A stretch of DNA of 64,000 bases, taken from Pseudoruminococcus massiliensis. Its GTDB lineage: Bacteria > Bacillota > Clostridia > Oscillospirales > Acutalibacteraceae. The stretch lies in assembly GCF_900291955.1 (NCBI RefSeq), contig NZ_OLMR01000007.1, forward strand, positions 1 through 64,000, given 5' to 3'. The notes beneath the pieces were generated by a model. It was given only the letters and a program-made list of their open reading frames with translations. It was not told the DNA's origin and did no database searches. Position 1 is the first letter of the stretch; each line of letters begins with the position of its first letter. The translations under genes were made by a program, and so were the position numbers. Positions 15,858 through 23,306 of this stretch are shown here, piece after piece.

Positions 15858-16052
15858 TTATTGCTTTTCGAAAAGATATCGGAGTTCCAATTCTGGAAAC
15901 AAGTTATCTTTTACTATAAAAGCTTCTTCTATACTAAAGCTACGTTCCTGAACTTTTGTACGAAATGTTGCTTCCGGCATATGGACTAATGCTGCCGCTG
16001 CATTTATTGATATACCTTTTCTTTTTAAACATTCATTTAAATTGATATACAT
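15858..16052 (-). CDS. Cro-like XRE-family regulator
   Basis: 64 residues: MYINLNECLKRKGISINAAA, ALVHMPEATFRTKVQERSFS and IEEAFIVKDNLFPELELRYL. This is a single-domain HTH of the XRE/Cro type. It is divergent from the CI-like gene at 16302 and shares a ~250-base control region carrying repeated ACGC-N4-CGT-like sites, which argues for a lysogeny switch. A gaaaggag site is upstream of the ATG. Confidence 0.7.
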   Translation of the reverse strand: MYINLNECLKRKGISINAAAALVHMPEATFRTKVQERSFSIEEAFIVKDNLFPELELRYLFEKQ

Positions 16053-16080
16053 ATAAATTCTCCTTTCGCTTTATTTTTTT

Positions 16081-16279
16081 AGAATTTGAACGCTTTTTCG
16101 TTCTGTAAATATATTATATACTCATTTTCGTACAAAAACAAGTAGTTTTGTACGCATTTTCGGTTTTCTACTCTTTGCACAAAGACAAATTTAAAATTTA
16201 TATATTTCGTACAAATTTAATATATTTATACGCAATTTCGTATATTTGTATTGATTTTATAAATTCTTTGTATTATAAT
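16081..16279. promoter_or_regulatory. Cro/CI divergent control region with operator array and two promoters
   Basis: Sites matching ACGC-N2-TTTCGT-like occur at 16089-16102 (aacgctttttcgtt), 16151-16164 (tacgcattttcggt) and 16229-16242 (tacgcaatttcgta), with half-sites near 16122-16132 and 16206-16212. The CI promoter is ttgatt (16251-16256), 17 bases, tataat (16274-16279). The Cro promoter on the minus strand is TTGTTT, 17 bases, TATAAT (around 16115-16143). Sites overlap or flank both promoters, as in lambda-type switches. Confidence 0.65.
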
Positions 16280-16301
16280 TAAAATAAAGTGAGGTGGTAA
16301 A

Positions 16302-16736
16302 ATGGGCTTCGGGAAATTATTAGAGGAAAAAATGAATAAAAAAGGCATAAAACAGGCTGAGCTCGCTGAAGCTGTTGGAATACCTAAAACTACATTAAGT
16401 AGTATGATACTTCGAGATAATACCAAAATTGAAATTGAAAAATTTTTGCAAATATGTGAATATCTTGACTGTGACCCAGAAGAATTCTACAATGAATTTC
16501 GAGAGCAAAGCAAAAAAAATATGCCACCAAGTTTTACACAAAAATATTATGCGTTAGATGATTTTGGACGAGATGTTATTGATACAATACTTGACAAAGA
16601 ATACGAACGTTGCACAACAGTAAAAGTATATAGGGCTGCACATTCGGAAGATAACCATGAAGATGAAATTGTAAAAATGTCAAAAGATGTATTGGAAAAA
16701 TTAAAAAACGCTCCAATGACAGATGAAGATTTATAA
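16302..16736 (+). CDS. CI-like XRE-family repressor
   Basis: 144 residues. The N-terminal HTH is LLEEKMNKKGIKQAELAEAV, GIPKTTLSSMILRDNTKIEI; the C-terminus is helical and acidic and lacks a recognisable S24 peptidase domain. gaggtggtaaa precedes the ATG. A gene for an ImmA-like peptidase follows, so repressor removal may occur by ImmA cleavage rather than self-cleavage, as in ICEBs1. Confidence 0.85.
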   Translation: MGFGKLLEEKMNKKGIKQAELAEAVGIPKTTLSSMILRDNTKIEIEKFLQICEYLDCDPEEFYNEFREQSKKNMPPSFTQKYYALDDFGRDVIDTILDKEYERCTTVKVYRAAHSEDNHEDEIVKMSKDVLEKLKNAPMTDEDL

Positions 16737-16753
16737 TTTAATTAAATAAAAAA

Positions 16754-16785
16754 TCACCTCAAAGGGTATACTACCTTTGAGGTGA
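16754..16785 (+). terminator. Hairpin overlapping the ImmA ribosome site
   Basis: tcacctcaaagg and cctttgaggtga pair perfectly over 12 bp with an 8-nt loop and a few A residues after. The 3' arm contains gaggtga (16779-16785), which is the Shine-Dalgarno for the TTG start at 16792. It may be a terminator or a translation-blocking hairpin, and can act as both. Confidence 0.6.
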
Positions 16786-16791
16786 CAAAAC

Positions 16792-17355
16792 TTGATATAT
16801 GGCAAATATAAAAATATAAGAAACGCAAGTTGGCAATGCATAATTGATTATAATATAACAAAGCTGCCTATAAGTCTTGTGTCAATAGCAAATAAATCAA
16901 ATATACAAATAGTTAAAAATAGTGTTGTAAATTTGCTTAGGGCAACTGAGCGTGGAATATCAGTTTATGACGGAGACAAATGGCTTATTGTTTATGATGA
17001 TAATATTAAGACTTCTGTGAATCGTTTCACGATAGCTCATGAATTTGGCCACATATTCCTTGGCCACGAACTAAAAAAAGGCTATTATGCTCGAACATTC
17101 GATAACAAACCAGAAGTAGAACAAGCCGCAGATATGTTTGCCGCTCGGTTACTTGCCCCAGCCTGCGTTTTGCACGAACTACACGCAACAACTGCTGAAC
17201 AAATAGCAGAAGTATGTAATATATCTATGTCAGCGGCGAAAAATCGTGCAGAGCGAATGGCAGTACTCGAAGCAAGAAACAAATATTATTTTCATCCACT
17301 AGAGCGCAAAGTGCGACAGCAATTTGATGATTTTATAAAGCAAAAATTGAATTAA
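16792..17355 (+). CDS. ImmA/IrrE family metallopeptidase
   Basis: 187 residues starting at a TTG six bases after gaggtga. The zinc motif is AHEFGHIFLGH (~84-94), followed by EQAADMFAARLLAPACVL, a second Glu-containing helix of the family. These peptidases cleave the cognate repressor to induce the prophage. Gene order repressor-then-peptidase fits this role. The rare start codon and hairpin over the ribosome site suggest translation is kept low. Confidence 0.87.
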   Translation: MIYGKYKNIRNASWQCIIDYNITKLPISLVSIANKSNIQIVKNSVVNLLRATERGISVYDGDKWLIVYDDNIKTSVNRFTIAHEFGHIFLGHELKKGYYARTFDNKPEVEQAADMFAARLLAPACVLHELHATTAEQIAEVCNISMSAAKNRAERMAVLEARNKYYFHPLERKVRQQFDDFIKQKLN

Positions 17356-17367
17356 GGAGATGTATCT

Positions 17368-18240
17368 ATGGGAGATTTAGTAATTGTTTTAATTATATTG
17401 GCTTGTATATTACCTTTTATTTTACTTATCATATTCAATCTAAAAAACAATAACATACGCTATAACGCACAAAAAGTAATGCAAAAAGTATGGTATAGTA
17501 AGTATAAAACAACTAAGCAGCTTGGCAATTTATATATTGATGAAAGAAAAAAATACTGGTATGTTTATGGATATGATAGAGCTTATCGTTATTCTGATAT
17601 AGTAAATTTTGAAATTATTCAAAATGGTACAAAATATAAAACAAAAAATGGTATTACAAGAGCTGTTGTTGGAGGTTTATTATTCGGTACAGCAGGAGCG
17701 GTTGTTGGAGCAGGTACAGCTCAAAAAGAGTCTATAGTCAATAATATGTCTATTAATATTAGGGTTAATGATGCAAACAGCCCATTGGTATCTATCATCT
17801 TAATATCCGAAGCTGTCAATACATCATCAACTACATATAGCAATACAGTACGACTTGCACAGCAAATCATTGCTCAATTATCATACATGAAAAATAATGC
17901 AACTCAAACAATTACTATTGATAAAAATAAATATTCAATAGATACGAGAATTGCTGGTGTAAAATGTACTAATGACAAAGGCAAAGAAATACAGGCTATA
18001 TTACCAGCATTACACAAAGGTGACAAGTTAATTTTTGTGCGTGAACCTCAAAATGAATATGATAAGAATGCAATAAAAGTCATATGTGATTATCAACACA
18101 TTGGATATATAAAATCAGAGCTTGCAGAAAAGATTGCTCCTCTGATGGATTGTGGCCGAATTCCAAAAGGAATAATAACTGAAATAATAGTCAATAAAAA
18201 TGATAAATCATATAGCTGCAAAATTCATATAAACATATAA
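17368..18240 (+). CDS. Membrane-anchored HIRAN domain protein
   Basis: 290 residues. A membrane helix (VIVLIILACILPFILLIIFN) is followed by a cytoplasmic domain with YRYSDIVNFEIIQNGTKY, then a Gly-rich hairpin (GGLLFGTAGAVVGAGTAQ). The C-terminus (about 205-290) has a HIRAN pattern: IAGVKCTNDKGKEIQAILPA, REPQNEYDKNAIKV, HIGYIKSELAEKIAP. HIRAN domains bind 3' ends of single-stranded DNA in helicases; in lone proteins the role is unknown. It follows ImmA with a 12-base gap, so it may be a lysogenic conversion or anti-phage gene. Confidence 0.75.
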   Translation: MGDLVIVLIILACILPFILLIIFNLKNNNIRYNAQKVMQKVWYSKYKTTKQLGNLYIDERKKYWYVYGYDRAYRYSDIVNFEIIQNGTKYKTKNGITRAVVGGLLFGTAGAVVGAGTAQKESIVNNMSINIRVNDANSPLVSIILISEAVNTSSTTYSNTVRLAQQIIAQLSYMKNNATQTITIDKNKYSIDTRIAGVKCTNDKGKEIQAILPALHKGDKLIFVREPQNEYDKNAIKVICDYQHIGYIKSELAEKIAPLMDCGRIPKGIITEIIVNKNDKSYSCKIHINI

Positions 18241-18329
18241 AAACCGCTCCCATCGAGTACCAATCAGTGAGAGCGGGAATCATTACAACGGGTGCAATGA
18301 TACGAATTTCGCAAAAATATTGTATCATA

Positions 18330-18369
18330 CCCTTGTAAATTTTTCAAGTGGAGTTTACAAGGGATTTTT
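18330..18369 (+). terminator. Terminator after the HIRAN gene
   Basis: cccttgtaaa and tttacaaggg form a 10-bp stem and are followed by attttt. A second weaker hairpin lies at 18243-18277 (ccgctc/gagcgg type). They separate the lysogeny transcript from the integrase. Confidence 0.65.
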
Positions 18370-18399
18370 GCACTCTTTTTTAAGAAAAGGAGTGTTAAT

Positions 18400-19428
18400 A
18401 TGAGATTACCAAACGGATATGGCAGTGTATATAAACTTTCTGGAAAACGAAGAAAGCCATACATTGCACGAAAAACAAGAGGCTATGACGATAATGGCAA
18501 ACAGTTATATTCTATCATAGGCTATTACGCTACTCGTCAGCAAGCTTTACAAGCATTGGCAGACTATAACTTCAATCCATATGACCTTGAGCTTGGAAAG
18601 ATAACCTTTGCCGAAATCTATAAAAAATGGTATGCGGATGAATTCAACGAAGACACGAACAAGTCTACAAAGCGAAACTACGAAGCTGCATATAAAAACT
18701 GCGAAATACTTCATAATATGAAAATGTTAGATATAAGACCTATTCATATGCAAAATGTATTAGACAACTTACATTTGAGTTATGCAAGTGTTAAAAGAGT
18801 GCATATCTTATTTAATAAAATGTTCCGCTGGTGCATACAACACGACTGCATAAAGAAAAATTACGCAGAATGTTTGAAAATCAATGTGAAATACGATTCT
18901 AAGCCCAAAAATGCATTTTCGACAGAAGAAATAAATCAGCTTTGGAAAGCTCAGAAAATAGATAGCTTAAAAATAGTGCTTATGCTAATATATAGTGGTG
19001 TTCGAGTTTCAGAACTTCTGAACTTAACAAAGGAAGACTTACATATTGATGAACAATATTTTTATGTTCGTGCATCTAAGACTGACTCAGGTATACGAAT
19101 CGTTCCGATAGCTGATAAAGTCCTTCCATTTTGGAGGTATTTCCTTGAACATTCAACATGTAAATATGTAATTTGTACCGAAGATGGCAAAAGAATGACA
19201 TATGATAATTTTAGAAAAAATTATTTCAATAATCTCATGATTAGTCTAGATATGAATCATACTATACACGAAACTCGTCATACTTGTATAAGTCAGCTTG
19301 TGCAAAAAAATGCTAATCAAACAGTTATTAAGAAAATAGTCGGTCATAAATCAATAATGAATTTAACCGAAAAAGTATATACTCACATTGAAATTCAAGA
19401 GCTTATAAACACAATAAATTTAATCTAA
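18400..19428 (+). CDS. int: Tyrosine recombinase, prophage integrase
   Basis: 342 residues. An AP2/Arm-like N-terminus (RLPNGYGSVYKLSGKRRKPY) and SAM-like domain (FAEIYKKWYADEFNEDTNKS) precede the catalytic domain: Arg in LIYSGVRVSELLNL, Lys in ASKTDSG, HETRHTCISQL, a GHKS motif (VGHKSIMNLT) and catalytic Tyr in EKVYTHIEI. It catalyses site-specific integration and excision. The gene ends 175 bases before the 3' end of tRNA-Leu, which is a likely attachment site. Confidence 0.93.
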   Translation: MRLPNGYGSVYKLSGKRRKPYIARKTRGYDDNGKQLYSIIGYYATRQQALQALADYNFNPYDLELGKITFAEIYKKWYADEFNEDTNKSTKRNYEAAYKNCEILHNMKMLDIRPIHMQNVLDNLHLSYASVKRVHILFNKMFRWCIQHDCIKKNYAECLKINVKYDSKPKNAFSTEEINQLWKAQKIDSLKIVLMLIYSGVRVSELLNLTKEDLHIDEQYFYVRASKTDSGIRIVPIADKVLPFWRYFLEHSTCKYVICTEDGKRMTYDNFRKNYFNNLMISLDMNHTIHETRHTCISQLVQKNANQTVIKKIVGHKSIMNLTEKVYTHIEIQELINTINLI

Positions 19429-19438
19429 ATTCAGCCAT

Positions 19439-19479
19439 AACACCCGTATAGCTTTAGCAACTGTACGGGTGTTTATTTT
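19439..19479 (+). terminator. Terminator after integrase
   Basis: aacacccgta and tacgggtgtt form a 10-bp stem with a ~15-nt loop, followed by tattttg. A T-rich set of ttagtta direct repeats follows at 19480-19510. Confidence 0.6.
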
Positions 19480-19551
19480 GTTAGTTGCTTGTTAGTTATT
19501 TGTTAGTTATATATATCTTATAAGCCTGTTTTTAACGAATTTAGAACAAAG

Positions 19552-19591
19552 AAAAAATCCCATAAACACTGCATTTTCAGTATTTATGGGA
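19552..19591 (-). terminator. Terminator of the tRNA-Leu gene
   Basis: On the minus strand TCCCATAAATACT and AGTGTTTATGGGA form a near-perfect 13-bp stem followed by TTTTTT, 12 bases beyond the tRNA 3' end. It lies between integrase and tRNA. Confidence 0.75.
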
Positions 19592-19603
19592 TTATAAAAG
19601 TTA

Positions 19604-19690
19604 TGGTGCGGATAACAGGACTTGAACCTGCATGAATTTGCATTCATATGGACCTGAACCATACGCGTCTGCCAATTCCGCCATATCCGC
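19604..19690 (-). tRNA. tRNA-Leu (CAG anticodon), likely prophage attachment site
   Basis: 87 bases. The 7-bp acceptor stem gcggata/tatccgc is complete, the CCA end is encoded, and the long variable arm typical of Leu tRNA is present. The anticodon loop is TTCAGGT between TATGG and CCATA, giving CAG. The 3' end faces the integrase, so integration probably used the 3' part of this gene and left it intact. The other att copy lies outside the window. Confidence 0.93.
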
Positions 19691-19833
19691 ATATTTAAGA
19701 TACCTAAATATTATATCAAATATCTTATAAAATGTCAATTACTTTTAAGCTTAAAAATCTGAAATAGCAAAGATTGTAAACAATCAGAAATTTTGCTATA
19801 ATAAATTAACAATTATTTTGAGGACGATTTATT

Positions 19834-20463
19834 ATGATTAATGTAAAATTATTATTTGTTGATACTTCTTGCGAATTTTCAAGATATAAAAAATATCTTT
19901 CTTTTTTGCCCAATGAAAGATTAGAAAAAATCTCCCGTTTCAGATTTGACAAGGATAAAATACTTTCTTTATTTTCAGGCTTATTGATATGTACAGAGGC
20001 ATCTAAACAAGCGGGTATTAAATCTAATGAAATCCAGTTTGAATATAATGAACACGAAAAGCCTTCAATTAAAAACTTTTCGGAATTTCATTTTTCGGTT
20101 TCTCATTCGGGGAACTGTGTCGCTTTCGCAAGTGATACTTCACCAATAGGAATTGATGCAGAAATAATCTCAGATGCACGAATAGAAATTGCAAAACGCT
20201 TTTTTTCGGAAAATGAATATAAGTATATTCTCGAAAGTGAAAGCCAAGGCAATGCTTTTTATGAGATATGGACGAAAAAGGAAGCCTATGTCAAATTCCT
20301 TGGCACAGGGCTTTCCACTCCCCTATCATCTTTTGATGTTACTAATAAAAATCTTAGCAGTAAATTCTATACAAAGCAAATTTCTGAATATATGTTGAGT
20401 ATATTTTCTGAAAATCAGAATCTTTCTGAAAACAACATTAAAATTGAAATATTAAATTACTGA
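19834..20463 (+). CDS. 4'-phosphopantetheinyl transferase, Sfp type
   Basis: 209 residues. The motifs are FSVSHSGNCVAFA, IGIDAE with catalytic acid residues, and FYEIWTKKEAYVKF, all of the Sfp/AcpT family, which moves phosphopantetheine from CoA to a Ser of carrier proteins. gaggacgatttatt precedes the ATG. It is a single gene next to the prophage; the length is close to the shorter Sfp-like enzymes. Confidence 0.88.
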   Translation: MINVKLLFVDTSCEFSRYKKYLSFLPNERLEKISRFRFDKDKILSLFSGLLICTEASKQAGIKSNEIQFEYNEHEKPSIKNFSEFHFSVSHSGNCVAFASDTSPIGIDAEIISDARIEIAKRFFSENEYKYILESESQGNAFYEIWTKKEAYVKFLGTGLSTPLSSFDVTNKNLSSKFYTKQISEYMLSIFSENQNLSENNIKIEILNY

Positions 20464-20475
20464 TAAGCTTAATAT

Positions 20476-20645
20476 TTATCGTGCTTTATCACGCAATGAA
20501 TAAAATTCTTTCCAGATACCGCCGAATTTTTCAGCTTTGAATTTTACTACTGTGTTAAAATATGCTTTGAGCTTTTCGGCATCGTCTTTTGTATCCTTGC
20601 ATACTGCATTGTTGAGGTTTTTTACTAAGTTAATAAACTTATCTA
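20476..20645 (-). pseudogene. Truncated gene fragment, function unknown
   Basis: On the minus strand the frame FINLVKNLNNAVCKDTKDDA, EKLKAYFNTVVKFKAEKFGG, IWKEFYSLRDKAR, stop, reads like the C-terminus of a real helical protein. Its upstream side stops at the start of the palindromic element at 20642, where no start codon is available. I think the element or a deletion removed the 5' end. Confidence 0.4.
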
Positions 20646-21097
20646 AGACAATTAAAAATTTTGCTCAAAGCAACGTGCCACCGCGGTCAAGACGCGGAAT
20701 CGCTCGACAAGTCTCACTCGTAGTGAATATGAGAGGTTTACCCACGCGGAGAACTAAACTACCGATAACTAATGCACTTCCCAAAGACAGATAAAAGTTT
20801 TGCTCAAGCTTTTTCAAAAGCTTGCAGGGTCGAGGGACGGAGTCCCTTGTGGGTTTTAAGGGCGAAGCCCTTAACTTCTCTTGCCCCAAAAGGGCGGACA
20901 AAGTCCGCCCTTAATAACTAATGTTGCTAACGAAAGAGAATGAATCGGCGGATAAAATCCGCCGATTTTAAGAAAAAATAAATGTTGGGCAAAGCCCAAA
21001 GGTGTTTCGCTCTCTGCGGAGAGCGACAAGGGCGTTGCCCTTGACCTATGAGCCTTTGAAAAGGCTCAAGCGAAACTTTTAAGTGTCTTAAGGAAAG
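20642..21097. repeat. Modular palindromic element (composite)
   Basis: A full unit spans 20777-21097 with terminal inverted repeats: left cttcccaaagacagataaaa and right ttaagtgtcttaaggaaag. Inside are perfect small hairpins, among them aagggc-gaa-gccctt, gggcggac-aaa-gtccgccc, ggcggat-aaa-atccgcc, ttgggc-aaa-gcccaa, cgctctc-tgc-ggagagcg and aagggc-gtt-gccctt. A partial copy (20642-20776) with the ccgcggtcaagacgcggaat module is joined to its left. Confidence 0.85.
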
Positions 21098-21127
21098 TAC
21101 AGTAGCTATATTGGAGGTAAACAATTT

Positions 21128-21964
21128 TTAATAATTATCTAAAAAAGAATGTTCTTCACCATTCGATTTATAACCAACCATCGTATCTAAACAAACTGAA
21201 TGTATACTATTGAAAATACTTTTCTCGATATTTGGATTGTCTTTCTTTAATTTACGGATAAGCTCCTTTACTTCCTTTCGCTTTGATGCTCCTATTCCAT
21301 CCTCACTTTCAGCAGATTTCTCTGTGAAACGACAAGCACACTGGATAAACTCCAGATGATTATATTTTTTCCAAGCTATTATATCGTCCTCGTGTACACA
21401 ATAAAGCGGTCTGATAAGCTCCATACCCTCAAAATTTGTGCTATGAAGCTTTGGCAACATAGCTTGAAGCTGAGAACCATAAAACATTCCTAATAAGGTA
21501 GTTTCTATAACATCGTTAAAGTGGTGTCCAAGTGCGATTTTATTACAGCCAAGCTTTTTAGCTTGACTGTACAAATGACCTCTACGCATTTTAGCACAAA
21601 GATAACAAGGATTTTTTTCGGTTCTATCGGCTATATTAAATATATCAGTTTCAAATATTGTTATTGGTATTTCGAGCAGCTTTGCATTACTCTCAATCTT
21701 TTCTCGATTAATGCTATTATAGCCAGGGTCCATAACAAGAAATACAAGTTCAAAGGGAAAATCACTATGTCTTTGAAGCATTTGCAGAAGTTTTGCCAAA
21801 AGCATGGAATCCTTTCCACCAGAAATACAAACAGCTATTCTATCTCCCTCTTGGATAAGTTCATATTTCTTTATTGCCATAATAAATGGTACCCATATTC
21901 TTTTTCGATAGGTCTTGGAAAGACTTCTTTCTATCATCTGACATTGGCTAAGTTCTTTAGACAT
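21128..21964 (-). CDS. TtcA-like tRNA 2-thiocytidine biosynthesis protein
   Basis: 278 residues. A PP-loop SGGKDS at 48-53, a CYLC pair (C120, C123) and FIQCACRF give three cysteines that could hold a 4Fe-4S cluster, as in TtcA/TtuA-type thiolases. TtcA adds sulfur to C32 in tRNA. It is a lone gene with palindromic elements on its downstream side. An alternative role within the broader TtuA/TilS family cannot be excluded. Confidence 0.82.
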   Translation of the reverse strand: MSKELSQCQMIERSLSKTYRKRIWVPFIMAIKKYELIQEGDRIAVCISGGKDSMLLAKLLQMLQRHSDFPFELVFLVMDPGYNSINREKIESNAKLLEIPITIFETDIFNIADRTEKNPCYLCAKMRRGHLYSQAKKLGCNKIALGHHFNDVIETTLLGMFYGSQLQAMLPKLHSTNFEGMELIRPLYCVHEDDIIAWKKYNHLEFIQCACRFTEKSAESEDGIGASKRKEVKELIRKLKKDNPNIEKSIFNSIHSVCLDTMVGYKSNGEEHSFLDNY

Positions 21965-22130
21965 AAAATAATCACCCGAATTTTTTAATTATATTAAAGT
22001 TTATTTTAACACAAACATGAACTTTAGTCTATAATTTTGCACAATTAAGATAGTGTTTTTGAGTGATTTATTTTTCTTATAACTAAAAATAAATCTTACG
22101 AAAAACAAGAGTCAATATTTCGTAAAATTC

Positions 22131-22159
22131 TTGCGTTTCGGCGAATTTATTGGTATAAT
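22131..22159 (+). promoter_or_regulatory. Promoter of the corA leader
   Basis: ttgcgt, 17-base spacer, tataat. A transcript starting near 22166 would have a ~170-base leader before corA. Confidence 0.6.
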
Positions 22160-22225
22160 ATATTAAGAAAATGTTGATTTGCTTTTGATTTTTTTATATT
22201 TTAAACTATGAAAGGGGTAAACATT

Positions 22226-22315
22226 ATGGGCTCTGACCCGTCTGTCGGTCGAATACGGATTGCTATTATTTATGCTATAAACAGAGCACATAATGTATTT
22301 TGTGCTCTGATTTGA
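22226..22315 (+). CDS. Putative 29-residue leader peptide upstream of corA
   Basis: An ATG at 22226 with gaaaggggtaaacatt upstream opens a frame MGSDPSVGRIRIAIIYAINR ending in VFCALI and TGA. Its 3' end overlaps the hairpin at 22282-22309. Translation of it could alter that hairpin's folding and so corA expression, as for other Mg2+-linked leaders. No known leader family was recognised. Confidence 0.4.
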   Translation: MGSDPSVGRIRIAIIYAINRAHNVFCALI

Positions 22316-22320
22316 TTTTG
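22282..22320 (+). terminator. Hairpin before corA (attenuator candidate)
   Basis: cagagcaca and tgtgctctg form a 9-bp stem with a ~10-nt loop, followed by atttgatttt. It lies between the leader peptide and the corA ribosome site (ggaagtg). Confidence 0.5.
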
Positions 22321-22337
22321 TTAGGAAGTGCACAAAA

Positions 22338-23267
22338 ATGATAAGCTACTATAAAACTATTAACAATAGAATTGAGGCTATTGATAATTATGAACCAGGC
22401 TGTTGGATAAACTGCGTTGAACCTGAGGGGGACGAGGTTGCAAGTCTTATAAAGGATTTTAATATTGAACCTGATTTCTTCAGGGCATCTCTTGATGAAG
22501 AGGAAAGCTCTCATATAGATAATGAAAACGGAGTTACGCTTATAATTATAGATATTCCTGTTGTTGAAAAGTTTAACAAGAGTATAAGATATGCTACCAT
22601 GCCTATCGGCATTATGATTACCCCAAAAAATGTTATAACTGTTTCTATTAAGGAAACTCCTATTCTTAGTGAATTTTCCGAGGGCGTCGTTAAAGATGTC
22701 TTTACTAACTATAAAACTCAATTTGTTTTTCATATAATGCTCAGAGTTGCAGCGAGATATTTGCAATATATTAAGCAGATTGATAAAATCAGCGAGCATG
22801 TAGAAGAAAAAATGAAAAAATCTATGAAAAATAAAGAGATTATCCAGCTTTTTGAAATTCAGAAATCGCTGGTTTATTTTTCGTCTTCACTAAAGGCTGA
22901 TGAAATTACTCTAGAAAAGCTTATGCGTGGCAGACATATCAAGCTTTATGAGGACGACCAAGACCTTCTTGAAGATGTTCTTATTGAAATTAAACAGGCA
23001 ATAGAAATGGTTGGAATACACCTTAACATTATGTCAAGCACAATGGATACTTTCTCATCTGTTATAAGCAACAACCTTAATTATGTTATGAAAGTTCTTG
23101 CTTCTTTGACACTGATTGTTTCTATTCCTACGGTTATCTCTGGCTTATATGGAATGAATATTGATGGAGGACTTCCATTTGATGATTTCTGGTGGTTCCC
23201 ATTCGTACTATCAGCTATATTGATGATTTCGGCTTTTATAATTCTCAAAAAGAATGATATGTTCTGA
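22338..23267 (+). CDS. corA: CorA family magnesium transporter
   Basis: 309 residues. The long cytoplasmic N-terminal domain ends in a stalk helix (~200-250), followed by two C-terminal membrane helices. YGMNIDGG (~282-289) is the conserved YGMN selectivity motif between them. The C-terminus has a basic ILKKNDMF tail. CorA forms a pentameric Mg2+/Co2+ channel. It has its own promoter and leader and is followed by uridine phosphorylase after 39 bases. Confidence 0.92.
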   Translation: MISYYKTINNRIEAIDNYEPGCWINCVEPEGDEVASLIKDFNIEPDFFRASLDEEESSHIDNENGVTLIIIDIPVVEKFNKSIRYATMPIGIMITPKNVITVSIKETPILSEFSEGVVKDVFTNYKTQFVFHIMLRVAARYLQYIKQIDKISEHVEEKMKKSMKNKEIIQLFEIQKSLVYFSSSLKADEITLEKLMRGRHIKLYEDDQDLLEDVLIEIKQAIEMVGIHLNIMSSTMDTFSSVISNNLNYVMKVLASLTLIVSIPTVISGLYGMNIDGGLPFDDFWWFPFVLSAILMISAFIILKKNDMF

Positions 23268-23306
23268 TTGTATAAGGTACTTTTTATATAAGGAGGCTTA
23301 TGAGTT

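Noticed and set aside
19440-19515. Short ttagtta direct repeats, possible CRISPR-like array
   Set aside because: Only three short units with no spacers of constant length; probably att-flank or AT-rich sequence.
1-19690. Complete inducible prophage
   Set aside because: Tail, lysis and the left end are outside the window, so completeness cannot be judged.
20537-20794. 85-codon plus-strand ORF across the palindromic element (and similar ones at 20665-20901, 25069-25290, 41582-41767)
   Set aside because: Their sequence is read out of repeated modules in either strand, with no ribosome site or protein-like pattern.
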